In this document: positions 25,171-33,921 of the stretch, one piece after another | Position numbering within the stretch: position 1 is the stretch's first letter | Layout of the letters: every line of letters starts with the position of its first letter | Assembly: GCF_036880985.1 (NCBI RefSeq) | Contig: NZ_JBAJNO010000008.1 | Coordinates: 2,109,500-2,173,499 of the forward strand | DNA: 64,000 nt | Reading direction: 5' to 3' | Source: Limibacter armeniacum | GTDB lineage: Bacteria > Bacteroidota > Bacteroidia > Cytophagales > Flammeovirgaceae | Position numbers and translations under genes: made by a program | Notes under the pieces: model-generated | What the model saw: the letters and a program-made list of their open reading frames with translations, nothing else | The model's database searches: none | What the model was told of the DNA's origin: nothing

Positions 25171-26973
25171 TTAGTCTTTTTTCTCCATGCGCTTACGCTC
25201 GTTTTCGTCGAGGTAAATCTTACGCATACGGATAGACTCAGGTGTTACTTCAACGTACTCATCTTTCTGGATGTATTCCATACACTCTTCAAGAGAGAAT
25301 CTGCGAGGAGGTGCAAGTTTTGCACTGTCATCAGCACCAGCTGAACGCATGTTGGTCAGTTTTTTACCTTTCTGAACGTTTACAGTCAGGTCATTCGGAC
25401 GAGAGTGCTCTCCGATTACCATACCACCATACAGGTCATCACCTGGCTCAACAAAGAATGTACCTCTGTCTTGCAGTTTGTCAAGAGCATATGCTGTACA
25501 AGGTCCGTTCTCTACAGAGATGATAGAACCATTGATACGGCCTGAGATAGGACCTCTGAATGGCGCATACTCCTTGAAACGGTGCGTCATGATTGCTTCA
25601 CCTTGTGTCGCAGTCAAAACGTTGTTTCTTAGTCCGATCAGACCTCTTGAAGGAATCTCAAACTCAAGGTGCTGCATGTCGCCTTTAGGCTCCATGATCA
25701 GAAGTTCACCTTTACGCTGAGTTGCCAATTCGATTGCTTTACCTGAAAGATTTTCAGGAACATCGATTACCAATGTCTCAATAGGCTCACATTTCACACC
25801 ATCAATTTCCTTGAAGATAACTTGTGGCTGACCTACTTGCAGTTCGTAACCTTCACGACGCATTGTTTCAATCAATACAGCCAAGTGAAGAATACCACGA
25901 CCGTACACTAGGAATTTGTCTTCAGTGTCACCAGTCTCTACTTTCAGTGCAAGGTTTTTCTCAGTCTCTTTGAAAAGACGGTCTCTCAGGTGACGAGAAG
26001 TAACGAATTTACCTTCTTTACCGAAGAATGGAGAGTTGTTGATCGTGAAGAGCATGTTCATAGTAGGCTCATCGATCGCAATACGAGGAAGTGGATCAGG
26101 ATTTTCGAAGTCAGTGATTGTGTCACCAATCTCGAAGTCTTCAATACCTGTAATAGCACAGATATCACCTGCTACAACTTCTTCTACTCTTCTTTTGCCA
26201 AGACCTTCAAATACATGAAGTTCTTTGATCTTAACACGTTTGATGCTGCCATCTCTCTTGGCAATACCCAAAGGCATGTTTTCAGTCAGTTTACCTCTTA
26301 CCAGTCTACCAATGGCGATACGACCAACATAGTTAGAAAAGTCAAGAGATGTGATCTGAAGCTGAGGAGTTCCTTCTGGAGCTGGCGCTTCAGGAACCTC
26401 GTCAACCATGACATCCAATAGGTGCTGAATATTGTCAGTTGGGTTCTCCCACTCAGGACCCATCCAGCCTTGCTTAGATGAACCGTAAACTGTAGTGAAC
26501 TCCAATTGCTCTTCAGTAGCGTCAAGGTTGAACATCAAGTCAAATACTGCATCATGAGTTTCATCAGGACGACAGTTTGGCTTATCAACCTTGTTGATTA
26601 CTACGATAGGCTTAAGACCTAGCTGAAGGGCTTTGCTAAGTACGAAACGTGTTTGAGGCATAGGGCCTTCAAATGCGTCTACCAGCAAGATTACCCCGTC
26701 TGCCATCTTCAACACTCGTTCCACTTCACCACCGAAGTCGGCGTGACCAGGGGTATCGATAATGTTGATTTTGACATCCTTGTATGTAACGGAAACGTTT
26801 TTTGACAGGATAGTAATGCCTCTTTCTCTTTCTAGGTCATTATTATCCAGTATCAGTTCGCCTGTTTCCTGATTGTCTCGGAACAGTTTTGCTTCATGCA
26901 AGATTTTGTCAACCAATGTAGTCTTACCGTGGTCAACGTGCGCAATAATTGCGACATTACGAATACTAGTCAT
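25171..26973 (-). CDS. typA: Ribosome-associated translational GTPase TypA/BipA
   Basis: A 600-residue translational GTPase. G1 is AHVDHGKTTL (11-20), the switch region ERERGITILSKN, G3 DTPGHADFGGEV, G4 NKVDKPNCRP. The C-terminal half carries the BipA-specific domain (YGRGILHLAVLIETMRREGY, GRINGSIISVENGPCTAYAL). BipA binds the ribosome A site and assists large-subunit assembly and stress adaptation. Length is normal. The gene is single; a TACCTTTG box (27043-27050, minus) lies about 70 bases upstream and its leader contains a 7-bp GC-rich hairpin. Confidence 0.95.
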   Translation of the reverse strand: MTSIRNVAIIAHVDHGKTTLVDKILHEAKLFRDNQETGELILDNNDLERERGITILSKNVSVTYKDVKINIIDTPGHADFGGEVERVLKMADGVILLVDAFEGPMPQTRFVLSKALQLGLKPIVVINKVDKPNCRPDETHDAVFDLMFNLDATEEQLEFTTVYGSSKQGWMGPEWENPTDNIQHLLDVMVDEVPEAPAPEGTPQLQITSLDFSNYVGRIAIGRLVRGKLTENMPLGIAKRDGSIKRVKIKELHVFEGLGKRRVEEVVAGDICAITGIEDFEIGDTITDFENPDPLPRIAIDEPTMNMLFTINNSPFFGKEGKFVTSRHLRDRLFKETEKNLALKVETGDTEDKFLVYGRGILHLAVLIETMRREGYELQVGQPQVIFKEIDGVKCEPIETLVIDVPENLSGKAIELATQRKGELLIMEPKGDMQHLEFEIPSRGLIGLRNNVLTATQGEAIMTHRFKEYAPFRGPISGRINGSIISVENGPCTAYALDKLQDRGTFFVEPGDDLYGGMVIGEHSRPNDLTVNVQKGKKLTNMRSAGADDSAKLAPPRRFSLEECMEYIQKDEYVEVTPESIRMRKIYLDENERKRMEKKD

Positions 26974-26995
26974 GCGATGTTTTATTTAAAAATAT

Positions 26996-27018
26996 GCAGG
27001 CAGGATAAACTTGCCTGC
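26996..27018 (-). promoter_or_regulatory. Hairpin in the typA leader
   Basis: GCAGGCA and TGCCTGC arms with a 9-base loop, 22 bases before the typA start and after its likely transcription start. It could affect translation or message stability; no known riboswitch class is recognised. Confidence 0.4.
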
Positions 27019-27042
27019 CTTCTCATTTCCCATGAGTTGGCG

Positions 27043-27050
27043 CAAAGGTA
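27043..27050 (-). promoter_or_regulatory. Bacteroidota -7 box for typA
   Basis: The minus strand reads TACCTTTG, a full TAnnTTTG match, placed to give a leader of about 60 bases. A TTTG at -33 is not clear. Confidence 0.5.
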
Positions 27051-27150
27051 ATATTTTCTTTTTTGAGGGAGTGCAATTCGGGCAATAATATTCTATGAAT
27101 TAAAGAAGGTTTTAAACTCCGTTAAGAAATACTAAAACTCTTGACGATGA

Positions 27151-27180
27151 TTTGTAAAGCAGTCTGCTTTGTTACTTTTG
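27151..27180 (+). promoter_or_regulatory. Bacteroidota promoter for the first LptF/LptG gene
   Basis: TTTG at 27151-27154 and TACTTTTG at 27173-27180 with an 18-base spacer match the phylum's -33/-7 consensus. The leader would be about 95 bases. Confidence 0.6.
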
Positions 27181-27281
27181 TAACTATATAGCTGTCTGAA
27201 ATTTCATATTTCAGCCTTTTTTTGGGGAGTTCTTTCATGTTTTTTGGGGAACTACTGTGTGGATAAATATTTCATTATCAT

Positions 27282-28700
27282 ATGATTAAGAAGCTGGATA
27301 AACTTCTGCTGAAGGCTTTTGCAGGGCCATTTCTGCTCACATTCTTTATAGTGCTTTTCATATTCCAATCTCAGTTTATGATCAGCAAACTCAAGTATTT
27401 GGTAGGTAAAGGACTAGGACTTGAGGTGTATGGTGAGCTGTTTTTTTATTTTGCACTTTCTTTAGTGCCTGTATCCTTGCCTTTGGCAGTGTTGCTTGCT
27501 TCATTGATGACCTTCGGTAATCTTGGGCAGCATTCGGAACTTTCTGCCATCAAAGCTTCAGGTATCAATATGTTACGCGTTTTGAGACCTGTGACATTGG
27601 TGGCTGTATTGGTTATGCTTTGTGCACTTGTCTATAATGATACCGTAGTGCCTTGGTCCAACCTGAAAGGATATAGTATTCTCTTTGAGGCAAAACAGAA
27701 GTCTCCTGCAATGGAATTGACAGAAGGAGCCTTTTATGACGGCTTAAAAGGATATAGTATAAAAGTTGAGAAAAAGTTGGAGGATGGTATGTCTTTGGAA
27801 GATGTAATCATCTACAAGCACAATGAGGAAGACGGCAATAAGGAGGTTATTTTGGCGAAATCGGGTACGATGGAGTCCGTGATGAACGATAACTTTTTGC
27901 TAATGCGTCTTTTTGATGGGCATGCTTACAGTGAACAGAATGATGAAAGCAAGGAGTCTGACATTCAGTTTGTAACCAATAAATTTGATACAGCACAGTT
28001 CTTCTTTGACTTGGCGGCATATGGCATGGGCAACTCTAAAGATGAAAATTTTAGCAAAAGCAATGCGATGAAAACCCGTGAGGAGCTGCTAGTCGATAAG
28101 GATTCTCTAATTGAGTTGGTTGGCGCAAGTGAAAGCAAGATTTTGTCAGGCTTTGAATCTCATTTTACTTATCAGGATGAGATAAGTAAACAAAAGAATA
28201 AAAATGGAGCTGCTGTTGGACTAGAAAATTTAAATCAAGGTACAACAGAAGAGGAAAAGATATTGATTGCTTCGACAGCCTATGATGCTGCCTCTAATTA
28301 TGCCAAAACCCTAGACAATCAATTGAAAGGGTTGAACTGGAGAAGAAAGCAGTTGGCAAGACTGGATGTCGACATGAATAAAAAAGTCACCTCTGCTGTA
28401 GCAATCTTGGTGATGTTCCTGATTGGTGCACCGCTGGGAGCTATTATTAAGAAAGGTGGCTTAGGGGTACCCGTTATTATATCTGTGGTATTCTTTATCA
28501 TTTACTACATCGCAACTATTTCAGGTGAAAAAATGGCGAAAGAGTTGGTGCTCTCTCCTGATATAGGTTCCTGGATATCAAATGTGGTCTTGTTCTTAAT
28601 AGGTTTGATACTACTCGTACAAGCTAAAAATGATGTCAGACTTTTAGATGGTGATGTATACGCAGTCTATTTTAAGCGTTTATTCAGTAAGAAGAACTGA
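27282..28700 (+). CDS. LptF/LptG-family LPS export permease, copy 1
   Basis: A 472-residue membrane protein of the YjgP/YjgQ family. Three helices at the N-terminus (LLTFFIVLFIFQSQFMIS, GELFFYFALSLVPVSLPLAVLL, LRPVTLVAVLVMLCALVYND) and three at the C-terminus (VTSAVAILVMFLIGAPLGAI, GVPVIISVVFFIIYYIATIS, SWISNVVLFLIGLILLVQA) enclose a large periplasmic beta-jellyroll (about 125-370). LptF and LptG with LptB extract LPS from the inner membrane. The next gene encodes a close paralogue; the ends of the two proteins are nearly identical while residues about 255-350 differ. LptB and LptC are not in the window. Confidence 0.88.
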   Translation: MIKKLDKLLLKAFAGPFLLTFFIVLFIFQSQFMISKLKYLVGKGLGLEVYGELFFYFALSLVPVSLPLAVLLASLMTFGNLGQHSELSAIKASGINMLRVLRPVTLVAVLVMLCALVYNDTVVPWSNLKGYSILFEAKQKSPAMELTEGAFYDGLKGYSIKVEKKLEDGMSLEDVIIYKHNEEDGNKEVILAKSGTMESVMNDNFLLMRLFDGHAYSEQNDESKESDIQFVTNKFDTAQFFFDLAAYGMGNSKDENFSKSNAMKTREELLVDKDSLIELVGASESKILSGFESHFTYQDEISKQKNKNGAAVGLENLNQGTTEEEKILIASTAYDAASNYAKTLDNQLKGLNWRRKQLARLDVDMNKKVTSAVAILVMFLIGAPLGAIIKKGGLGVPVIISVVFFIIYYIATISGEKMAKELVLSPDIGSWISNVVLFLIGLILLVQAKNDVRLLDGDVYAVYFKRLFSKKN

Positions 28701-28999
28701 AAATAATAATATTGAAAATCATGATACAGCCCCTAAACCTAGGGGCGTATCTGTATATAGCCCAAAAATGATTGTTTAACTTAGTATGGCATTAGGTGGT
28801 TGAAATACTCAAAAACTGTTTAATAACCTGAAACAGACCTAAAAGTCAAAAATACATGTCACTCTACCTCAGACTATAGTAAAATGAGGGGTGTGATAAG
28901 GCATGAAATTATGATGAGAATTTGTAAATTACGCCGCAGTTTCATGTTGTAATTTGAGACGAACAAAACCGAAGCCATAGAAATAAGAATATAAAACCA
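28701..28999. other. Spacer between the two LptF/LptG genes, with a hairpin
   Basis: About 300 bases. GATAC-AGCCCCTA and TAGGGGC-GTATC (28723-28751) pair in a compact hairpin 23 bases after the first gene; no T-run follows, so termination is doubtful. I see no duplicated promoter or other gene. Confidence 0.5.
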
Positions 29000-30439
29000 A
29001 TGTTCAAGAAGCTAGACAAACTTTTACTGAAGGCTTTTTCAGGGCCTTTTATCCTGACATTTTTTATAGTGCTTTTCATTTTCCATTCACAGTTCATGAT
29101 CAGCAAGTTCAAATACTTGGTGGGAAAAGGATTGGGACTGGATGTATATGGTGAATTGTTTTTCTATTTCGCATTGTCACTGGTGCCGGTTTCGTTGCCA
29201 TTGGCAGTCTTGCTGGCTTCACTGATGACTTTCGGTAATCTGGGGCAGCATTCAGAAATCACAGCCATCAAGGCATCAGGTATCAATATGTTGCGTGTGT
29301 TGAGACCTGTAGCGATTGTGACAGTATTTGTGATGCTTGCAGCTTTGGTCTACAATGATACAGTAGTTCCTTGGTCCAACCTGAAAGGTTACAGTCTTCT
29401 GTATGATGCCAAACAGAAAAAGCCAACTTTGGAACTAACCGAAGGAGCGTTCTATAATGGTCTGGATGGTTACAGTATCAAGGTTGACAAGAAACTGGAA
29501 GATGGTAAATCCATTGAAGGGGTAATCATCTATAAGCATAATAATGTCCGTGGTAACAAGGAAGTGATTTTGGCTAAATCAGGTACCATGGAGACTGTGA
29601 TGGATGAGACATACCTACTGATGAGACTTTTCGAAGGTCGTGCTTACAGTGAGCAGGAGGATAAGAAAAAGCAGTCAGACATACAGTATGTTACCAATAT
29701 GTTTGATACGGCGCAGTTCTTCTTCAGCATGGAGTCATATGGGTTGGGAGAAACCAAGGAAGACCTTTTCAAAGGACATAACTTGATGAAAACCCGCACT
29801 CAAATGCTTACAGAAAAAGACTCTGTAACAAAAGCATTTGGCAATTATAATGAGATGCTGGTGAAAAACTTTGAATCTCAGTTCTATTATCAGAATAGCC
29901 TAAGAACAGGTAATTATGATGAGCAGAAAAAAGATTCAGCTGATGTGGAATTGGTAGGTGGCAGGTTCAATCCCGAAAAGCCAACAACCAATATGCGTAT
30001 AGTGTCAAGCGCTTATAATAGCGCTGTGAGTTTCTCAAATGTCATTAATTCAAATGTAACCCGTATGATGAACCAGCAACGTCAGCTGGCTAAATATGAG
30101 GTAGATATCAATAAGAAAGTCACCTCTGCAGTGGCAATTTTGGTCATGTTCTTGATTGGAGCTCCATTAGGTGCTATTATCAAGAAAGGTGGCTTGGGTG
30201 TTCCTGTAATTATATCGGTTATATTCTTTGTGGTTTATTACATTACAACCATTACAGGTGAAAAAATGGCTAAAGAATTGGTGCTGACTCCAGTTGTAGG
30301 CTCTTGGATTTCAAATCTGTTGCTCTTTGTAATAGGGGTGTTATTCCTGATCCAAGCCAAGAACGATGTTAGGTTGTTTGATGCTGACTATTATGCAGTA
30401 TTCTTCAAAAAACTCTTCAAGAAGAGTGATGAAAACTAG
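29000..30439 (+). CDS. LptF/LptG-family LPS export permease, copy 2
   Basis: A 479-residue paralogue of the preceding gene with the same topology: three N-terminal helices, a periplasmic domain and three C-terminal helices. The first 250 residues differ only by scattered, mostly conservative changes (for example LVGKGLGL-D/E-VYGELFFYF), and the last 110 (VTSAVAILVMFLIGAPLGAI, ISNLLLFVIGVLFLIQAKND) are nearly the same; the segment about 255-360 is diverged with insertions. This is a tandem duplication followed by divergence of one periplasmic stretch. The two may form a heterodimer in place of LptF plus LptG, or one copy may serve another lipid; both are inference. Confidence 0.88.
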   Translation: MFKKLDKLLLKAFSGPFILTFFIVLFIFHSQFMISKFKYLVGKGLGLDVYGELFFYFALSLVPVSLPLAVLLASLMTFGNLGQHSEITAIKASGINMLRVLRPVAIVTVFVMLAALVYNDTVVPWSNLKGYSLLYDAKQKKPTLELTEGAFYNGLDGYSIKVDKKLEDGKSIEGVIIYKHNNVRGNKEVILAKSGTMETVMDETYLLMRLFEGRAYSEQEDKKKQSDIQYVTNMFDTAQFFFSMESYGLGETKEDLFKGHNLMKTRTQMLTEKDSVTKAFGNYNEMLVKNFESQFYYQNSLRTGNYDEQKKDSADVELVGGRFNPEKPTTNMRIVSSAYNSAVSFSNVINSNVTRMMNQQRQLAKYEVDINKKVTSAVAILVMFLIGAPLGAIIKKGGLGVPVIISVIFFVVYYITTITGEKMAKELVLTPVVGSWISNLLLFVIGVLFLIQAKNDVRLFDADYYAVFFKKLFKKSDEN

Positions 30440-30464
30440 ATCAACTGCATTATTATTATAAATA

Positions 30465-30507
30465 GAAGGGTGTCTCTTTTTACAAGGAGATACCCTTATT
30501 TTTTTAT
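30465..30507 (+). terminator. Terminator of the LptF/LptG pair
   Basis: AAGGGTGTCTC and GAGATACCCTT arms (one G-U) with a 10-base loop, followed by ATTTTTTTATT. Confidence 0.85.
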
Positions 30508-30675
30508 TAGAAATAACAAAAAAATGCAAATTTGAGTAAATGAGCTAAGCCGTGTGCAAATACAGCCTGAACACTTTCGTTGTATGGTTGTTTATTTGCG
30601 GGTGATACATTATTATCCTAAGAAAAATTATCATACATTTTACCACATACCCAAAAGACTATATAATCTTTAACA

Positions 30676-31119
30676 ATGGAAAAGCTAAATACTAAAAGCC
30701 TTTATGAACTGTATATCCAAGAGAGCGGTAGCAATCTGGACGAGCAGTATTTTGAATCCCTTCTTCTTTATTTTCCTTGTCTGGTAGTAGCTTCATGTGA
30801 TGGAATCATAGATGATGAGGAGTGGGTGTATGTGCGGTACCTTGCAAAATTTATGGCTGAGCGCCACAAGGATGCCAAGAAACCGAAGGAACTAGAGTTT
30901 TTGAAGAATACATATTTTAGGGAATTGCAGTTTTTGGCCATGTCCATCAATGACTGGAAAGACCATTTCATTCAGGTTTTGAGAGATTACTTGGACGAAC
31001 ATGATTGGCTCAAGGATGATATTGAGGATATTCTGGAAGCATTTGCAGATGCATCTGATGGAATATCGCCAGAAGAGGAGGAAGCTTTGAACTATCTGAG
31101 AGAAGAGCTTCAGATTTGA
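30676..31119 (+). CDS. TerB-like helical protein
   Basis: A 147-residue soluble protein. Residues 30-70 (LLLYFPCLVVASCDGIIDDE, then EWVYVRYLAKFMAE) match the TerB/DjlA-like pattern, in which a DG-x-I-x-x-x-E loop sits between helices and may bind a metal. The rest is helical and acidic (DDIEDILEAFADASDGISPE repeats a similar DG-I-S-P-E-E loop), so the protein may contain two such loops. Such proteins occur beside stress and membrane genes, but no function is established for this small version. It lies 83 bases before thiL on the same strand and may be co-transcribed with it. Confidence 0.6.
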   Translation: MEKLNTKSLYELYIQESGSNLDEQYFESLLLYFPCLVVASCDGIIDDEEWVYVRYLAKFMAERHKDAKKPKELEFLKNTYFRELQFLAMSINDWKDHFIQVLRDYLDEHDWLKDDIEDILEAFADASDGISPEEEEALNYLREELQI

Positions 31120-31201
31120 GACTCGTGTTGGTGAATATTTTTTGTAAATTGCATCCCAATTTCAACATTTCATGTTTTGTTGAAGACGAAAAATAAAATT
31201 G

Positions 31202-32239
31202 ATGGCAGAGAATAGACAGAATAGAACAGAGCTGAAAGATCTTGGGGAATTTGGGTTGATCAACCACCTGAAACAACAAGTGACATTATATAATCCTTCT
31301 ACTCGTTATGGGATTGGGGATGATGCAGCAGTGCTTTCAGAGTCAGAAGAAGAAACGGTCGTTTCAACAGACTTGCTTCTTGAAGGCGTGCATTTTGACT
31401 TGACCTATACTCCGTTGAAGCATTTGGGATTCAAGGCCGTTGCAGTTAACGTATCTGATGTGGCAGCAATGAATGCGATCCCTCAGCAGATTACGGTAAG
31501 CATCGGGTTGAGCAACCGTTTCTCAAAAGAGGCTATCGATGAGCTTTATGCAGGAATATATGCCGCTTGTGAAGCTTACAAAGTGGATTTGGTAGGCGGA
31601 GATACGACAAGTTCTAGAGCTGGTTTGGTGATTTCCGTTACTGCAATCGGAAGAGCCAAGAAAGAAGATGTAGTTTACCGCAATGGCGCACAGCCGGGTG
31701 ACTTGCTTTGTGTAACGGGTGACTTGGGTGGTGCCTATATGGGACTTCAGCTATTGGAGCGTGAAAAGCAGGTTTTCCTTTCCAACCCTGAAGCGCAACC
31801 TGAATTAACTGGCTTTGATTATGTAATCGGTAGACAACTAAAACCGGAAGCTCGTACTGACATGGTTCATGAGTTTAAGGAGTCTGGGGTTAGACCAACA
31901 TCCATGATTGATATTTCAGATGGATTGGCTTCTGAGATTATGCACCTTTGTACCAACTCCGAAGTAGGAGCGGTGGTTTACGAAGAAAAGCTTCCAATTG
32001 ATGAGGAGACTTTGAAAGCAGCCTCGGACTTTAAGATTCCTTCAGCAACGATCATGATGAATGGAGGGGAAGACTATGAGTTGCTTTTCACAATCAAGCA
32101 AGATGATTTCGAAAAGTTGAAAAATAACCCGAACGTTTCATTTATCGGTTACATTGCTGATAAGGAAAGCGGAGCCAAGATGGTATCCAAAGGCGGACAG
32201 GTTATTGCAATTGAAGCACAAGGATGGGTACACTTCTAG
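31202..32239 (+). CDS. thiL: Thiamine-monophosphate kinase
   Basis: A 345-residue enzyme that phosphorylates thiamine monophosphate to thiamine diphosphate with ATP, the last step of cofactor synthesis. Motifs of the AIR synthase/ThiL fold are complete: GIGDDAAVL, STDLLLEGVHFDLTYT, VGGDTTSSRAG, DISDGLASEIMHL and MNGGEDYELLFTI. I start it at the ATG at 31202, one codon inside a TTG-started frame. No thiamine biosynthesis genes or TPP riboswitch lie nearby. It ends 31 bases before a terminator shared with the converging gene. Confidence 0.93.
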   Translation: MAENRQNRTELKDLGEFGLINHLKQQVTLYNPSTRYGIGDDAAVLSESEEETVVSTDLLLEGVHFDLTYTPLKHLGFKAVAVNVSDVAAMNAIPQQITVSIGLSNRFSKEAIDELYAGIYAACEAYKVDLVGGDTTSSRAGLVISVTAIGRAKKEDVVYRNGAQPGDLLCVTGDLGGAYMGLQLLEREKQVFLSNPEAQPELTGFDYVIGRQLKPEARTDMVHEFKESGVRPTSMIDISDGLASEIMHLCTNSEVGAVVYEEKLPIDEETLKAASDFKIPSATIMMNGGEDYELLFTIKQDDFEKLKNNPNVSFIGYIADKESGAKMVSKGGQVIAIEAQGWVHF

Positions 32240-32270
32240 TCTGAAGTTTGTACATCATAAGATAAAAAAG

Positions 32271-32296
32271 AAAAGCCTCCCAATATTGGGAGGTTT
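32271..32296. terminator. Bidirectional terminator after thiL
   Basis: AAAAGCCTCCC and GGGAGGTTTT form a 10-11 bp stem with a 6-base loop between convergent genes. Confidence 0.85.
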
Positions 32297-32337
32297 TCTG
32301 GTTTTATACACACTGAGAACCATAAGACCGTAAAGTC

Positions 32338-32958
32338 TTACAGCGAAATTGTTTCTGTAATATCAGTATTCTGACCTGTGATATGTAAGTAATAGATGCC
32401 TTTTTTAAGGTTGCTTAAGTCAAATCTCTTGATAGGTTTAAATCCTTGAACAAACTTACTTTGATACATCGTTCTACCAAACTCGTCTTTGATCAGAATA
32501 TTCAGGACTTTTTCTGCGGACTTATTGAAAAAGATATCAAGCTCCTGATCTGAGTACTTGAAATGGAAAGGCATGTCCTTACTTGTCATTCGGTAATCCA
32601 TTACAACCAACGTTCCGTTTGGTGTAATTTCTAAGGCTCTTTCTACTCGGTTGTCTTCAAACTGTAATACCATCAGGTATTGACCAGCTGCCAAAGTTGA
32701 GAAGTCAAGTTTTGAAGAAGTCTCTAAAACACCTTCGAACTTTCTGAACATCACCACTTCGTCATTCTTGTTCAACAACATAAAGTCGGCAGATTCGCCT
32801 TTCATATCTTTTAGGATCAACTTTGCTTCTTTGCTGTCTGAGGTAACGGTGAAACTATATACGATTCCTCCCAAAGGTCTGAATTCAGCAGCATTTGCTG
32901 AAAGCATTGCCGATACTGCCAGTATCAGCATAGCCATGGTTTTAATCATTCTGTTCAT
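32338..32958 (-). CDS. Exported protein of two sorting-domain-like beta units
   Basis: A 206-residue exported protein started at MNRMIKTMAMLILAVSAMLS (cleavage near ANA-AE); twenty codons further upstream are not signal-like. The C-terminal 75 residues (ILIKDEFGRTMYQSKF, RFDLSNLKKGIYYLHITGQN) have the form of a type A T9SS sorting domain: a G-R strand turn, then D-L-S-x-L-x-x-G-I-Y. The first half shows the same form (KLDFSTLAAGQYLMVLQFED), so the mature protein is nearly two such units and no separate cargo domain. It could be a small secreted protein or a periplasmic beta sandwich that resembles the sorting fold. Confidence 0.65.
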   Translation of the reverse strand: MNRMIKTMAMLILAVSAMLSANAAEFRPLGGIVYSFTVTSDSKEAKLILKDMKGESADFMLLNKNDEVVMFRKFEGVLETSSKLDFSTLAAGQYLMVLQFEDNRVERALEITPNGTLVVMDYRMTSKDMPFHFKYSDQELDIFFNKSAEKVLNILIKDEFGRTMYQSKFVQGFKPIKRFDLSNLKKGIYYLHITGQNTDITETISL

Positions 32959-33420
32959 AGCACAATAGTTTAAGGTTTTGAATGGTGAGCCGGTAAAACA
33001 CACACTTGGTACACACATTAAAAAGCCGGCTCCGGTTCTCTAGAATAATTGATTGAGTAAAATGAAATATCAATTTCTTGGTTTGATGTTGATACAAATC
33101 AAAAGAGTAATTTTATTCTGTGCAAATATTTCAATATTGCTTTTATGTTGTGTAAAAATTAAAAACACAGAATAAAATTATGTGTACTAATTTCACTTAA
33201 GAAATTTAATTTTGCGATAGGTGACACTTGTAAACAATTCTTTTCCATAGGACTTACTACTTGATAGAAGGTTTGTATAGTGTGTTATGGACGCTATTAA
33301 TATTGACCTGAAAATATATTTTTCCTTTTTAACATATGTTAAAGACCCTTGAGGAGTATTTGGTGAGAAATCAATTGAAAATGACTTGAAGTAGGAGGAT
33401 TGTCATTGATTATAAATGAC
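32959..33420. other. Spacer upstream of the exported two-domain protein
   Basis: About 460 AT-rich bases between divergently placed minus-strand genes. I see no gene, repeat, terminator or clear promoter box. Confidence 0.5.
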
Positions 33421-33855
33421 TTATATCTTTAGTTTTTTCCAGACTATTGTAGCAAGGAGCAAAAGTTTAAATGACCATAAAGCAGTTCTCCACCAGTTTA
33501 TCCGAACTAGTTGTGTGATTAGTGCTTTGTCATATCCAACAGAAAGACGGCTATGAGCAGGAATAAATCAGCAAGCAGTGAGTACCCATATTATGCAGAC
33601 CAATGAAAAAGCCAACCATTTGAGGCTTGTGGGGAAGCTTTCATCCTTATAGAAGAGCATGACAAAACTGATGACCAATTCTATAAGCATTGGAAGTGCC
33701 ACTACTTTTCTAGTTGAAGAGGTATGGAAATGGTGGTAAGTAGTAAAGTTTTCTGTCACATTTTCAAAGCCTGGATAGTGACTGATTTGAACATACCAGA
33801 TCAAACCAGTTAAAAAAGCTGTGACAATCAGGTTGGAGAGGAGTAAAGCATTCAT
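33421..33855 (-). pseudogene. Small membrane protein gene broken by one in-frame TGA
   Basis: The frame begins at MNALLLSNLIVTAFLTGLIW, continues with four likely membrane helices and meets a TGA (33568-33570) after residue 95, just after IIWVLTAC. In the same frame, with no shift, it goes on as FIPAHSRLSVGYDKALITQL and VRINWWRTALWSFK, then ends at TAA 33421. The downstream part carries a typical second half (P-x-H-x-R-L, then N-W-x-R-T-x-x-W) seen in roughly 150-residue membrane proteins of this kind, and 144 codons is the full expected length. So a single nonsense codon or sequencing error is the only defect. It follows cobU by 66 bases and may be part of that unit. Confidence 0.7.
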
Positions 33856-33857
33856 GT

Positions 33858-33894
33858 CAGGTGTTTTTGTGGTTATCTAAGTCAAAAACACCTG
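33858..33894 (-). promoter_or_regulatory. Hairpin directly before the small membrane protein start
   Basis: Twelve-base perfect arms (CAGGTGTTTTTG / CAAAAACACCTG) end two bases before the ATG, with no T-run after. It would cover the ribosome site of the small gene, or serve as a weak 3' end for cobU. Confidence 0.5.
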
Positions 33895-33921
33895 TGAATA
33901 CTTCTTGTTTTAAGGTTTTTG

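Noticed and set aside
33568-33570. TGA as a selenocysteine codon
   Set aside because: No SECIS-like hairpin follows closely, the family is not a redox enzyme and the phylum seldom uses selenocysteine; a point mutation or error is simpler.
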